Source: JAFDVL01 sp043736395 (lineage in GTDB: Bacteria; Acidobacteriota; Blastocatellia; RBC074). Taken from it: DNA of 14,466 bases. The stretch's first letter is position 1. Each line of letters starts with the position of its first letter. The DNA lies in assembly GCA_043736395.1 (NCBI GenBank), contig JAYTCQ010000228.1, positions 1-14,466 of the forward strand, given 5' to 3'. Shown here piece by piece: positions 13,183-14,466 of the stretch. The translations under genes and the position numbers were made by a program. The notes beneath the pieces were generated by a model, which saw nothing but the letters and a program-made list of their open reading frames with translations, was not told the DNA's origin and searched no databases.

Positions 13183-14466
13183 TTAATGATCCATCGGATA
13201 ACCGAACGCGTAAATCGTCCCGTCATACGTCGTCAGATAAAGCTGTCCCATGCCGCCGGAAAGTGCGCCGCCGCGTGCAAACGAAGTGATCGTCGTACCG
13301 CTTGACCACAACTCTTTTCCGGTTGCTCCGTCGAGCGCGTACAACACAGCTTTGCCTGAACGTCCCGCGCGCGCCGCCGCTGACATTTTGCTATCACTGG
13401 TTTTGAATTCACCGCCGGACGTAGCAAACACCACGCCGTTAATAATCGTCGGTGTGAGTGGAGAAACTAAATTGCGCGAAGCCCAACCAGCTTGAAGGGA
13501 AATCTTGCCGCCTTCTTCGCTTAACTTCCACGCGAGGATTGCGCCTTTTGTACCAGCCGTTCCGGTGAATCCAGAAGGCAATGCGCCGTTGTGCGCAGCG
13601 AGAATCCAGCGCGTGCCGCCAGCGTCTTGATAGCTTGCGAGTGAACTCGGCGCGGAGTCTTTTCCTGCCGCTGCCGTCGTAGCAACTGCACTAGACAAAT
13701 TCGCGGCATCCAACAAATGGACACCGCCATCATTGGTCGCAGCAGCGATCAACGTTTTGTCTTTGAATTGAAAAACAACGGGCGTCGAAGAAAATCCTTG
13801 ACCAGCATACGAACTTTTGACTTGCAAAGTTTTTGGTTCGAGAGCCGTGATGCCATTCGTCGTAGCCACATACACCGTGCCATCACCGCCGAATGCTGCG
13901 CCTGCTCCACCCACGATTTCGCCTTTCCAACTCGAGACTTGTTTGGATTCAAAATCGTAAGCGTAGAGTCCATTCGCTGCACCTCCGCAACCATTTGTCG
14001 TTGCGGCATACGCAATGCCATCCACAAGAATCAAGCCACTGGCATTCGCTCCGGCTGGCAAAAATTTAATCGGGTCTTGATAAGGCGTACCGTTCGATAA
14101 ATGCATGCCGTGCAACATTCCATCGCTGGCAAGGGCATAGACTACGCTAACACCGCCAAAGCCTGCACCGACAGGCGGAGCACCTGGACGTGCGGGACGT
14201 GGTTGTTGCATCCCCGGAGGAGGGACTGGTGGGCCAGGAGGCGGCCCGGCAGGCACTGCCAAATTCGCCGCACCTGCGCCAATTTCACCAACCGTACTTT
14301 TTGCGGGCTGGCTGCGACCACCAAATCCGCCACCTCCACCCGTTGAAATAATGGAAGTCGTCGGACGTACAACACCGGTCGTCATCCCACCTGGACACGC
14401 GAGTGTACCGGTTACAGTTGAAGCCGCAACCGGCAATTTCTTTTCCCACTCCAAACGACCTAAATC
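13183..14466 (-). CDS. PQQ-binding-like beta-propeller repeat protein, 5' end cut by window edge
   Basis: The frame is open from the window edge (DLGRLEWEKKLPVAAS...) to a TAA at 13183-13185, giving 427 visible residues. The TTG at 14454 is an internal codon, not a start. Repeated beta-propeller blades are visible: L-I-L-V-D-G-I-A-Y-A-A-T, GTVYVATTNGITALEP, TIINGVVFATSGG, then the canonical PQQ-repeat unit VLYALDGATGKELWSSG and LYLTTYDGTIYAFGYPMDH at the end. A Gly/Pro-rich, low-complexity stretch (about 14152-14340) interrupts the propeller. Such proteins are usually exported and include quinoprotein dehydrogenases and BamB-like scaffolds; no dehydrogenase active-site residues can be assigned here because the N-terminal part is missing. 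It could supply an oxidation step for the locus, but that is speculation, and a hairpin separates it from the next gene. Confidence 0.88.
   Translation of the reverse strand, partial: DLGRLEWEKKLPVAASTVTGTLACPGGMTTGVVRPTTSIISTGGGGGFGGRSQPAKSTVGEIGAGAANLAVPAGPPPGPPVPPPGMQQPRPARPGAPPVGAGFGGVSVVYALASDGMLHGMHLSNGTPYQDPIKFLPAGANASGLILVDGIAYAATTNGCGGAANGLYAYDFESKQVSSWKGEIVGGAGAAFGGDGTVYVATTNGITALEPKTLQVKSSYAGQGFSSTPVVFQFKDKTLIAAATNDGGVHLLDAANLSSAVATTAAAGKDSAPSSLASYQDAGGTRWILAAHNGALPSGFTGTAGTKGAILAWKLSEEGGKISLQAGWASRNLVSPLTPTIINGVVFATSGGEFKTSDSKMSAAARAGRSGKAVLYALDGATGKELWSSGTTITSFARGGALSGGMGQLYLTTYDGTIYAFGYPMDH

Noticed and set aside
1..14466. CRISPR array, tRNA, rRNA, prophage or IS element
   Set aside because: No regularly spaced direct repeats, no cloverleaf or rRNA-like stretch, and no transposase or integrase translation were seen on either strand.

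Overview
The window is a bacterial catabolic locus in which every gene I can support lies on the minus strand, so transcription runs from high to low coordinates. The encoded proteins are mostly secreted carbohydrate-active hydrolases with Sec-type signal peptides, mixed with cytosolic enzymes of aromatic-compound breakdown. Intermediate GC, ordinary Shine-Dalgarno sites, absence of SusC/SusD genes, a PQQ-type beta-propeller protein and a REP-like palindrome point to a soil-type oligotroph. Acidobacteriota is my best guess, but this is inference from gene content; no marker gene is present.

Region A (13183-14466): the C-terminal part of a PQQ-like beta-propeller protein with a Gly/Pro-rich insertion, running off the right edge, followed by a strong hairpin (13134-13163). 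Region B (4882-13114): a tight co-directional run in transcription order of an FAH-family hydrolase/hydratase, a type I extradiol ring-cleavage dioxygenase (VOC fold), a secreted BD-FAE/Aes-type alpha/beta hydrolase, a secreted GH3 glycosidase, a second FAH-family enzyme of a different subfamily, and two secreted CE1 esterases (one plain, one with an N-terminal Ig-like domain). Most gaps are 7-28 bp, and some Shine-Dalgarno sites overlap the previous stop codon. A 93-bp gap between the first FAH gene and the dioxygenase holds a palindromic repeat.

Region C (3627-4881): a decayed, more AT-rich patch. It holds the readable C-terminal tail of a lost protein (4652-4864) and a DUF2726/PD-(D/E)XK-like gene whose 5' part is cut off by in-frame stops (TAG at 4500-4502, TAA at 4554-4556). 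Region D (1-3586): a second operon of secreted GH51 alpha-L-arabinofuranosidase, ACMSD-type amidohydrolase (metal-dependent decarboxylase/hydratase family) and a type B carboxylesterase that overlaps the amidohydrolase by ATGA and runs off the left edge.

Working model (inference): the exported GH51, GH3 and esterases release arabinose, glucose or xylose and phenolic acids from feruloylated arabinoxylan or from phenolic glycosides and esters. The amidohydrolase, extradiol dioxygenase and FAH enzymes process the aromatic part inside the cell. No transporter, regulator, CoA ligase or monooxygenase is in the window, so the pathway is incomplete as seen.
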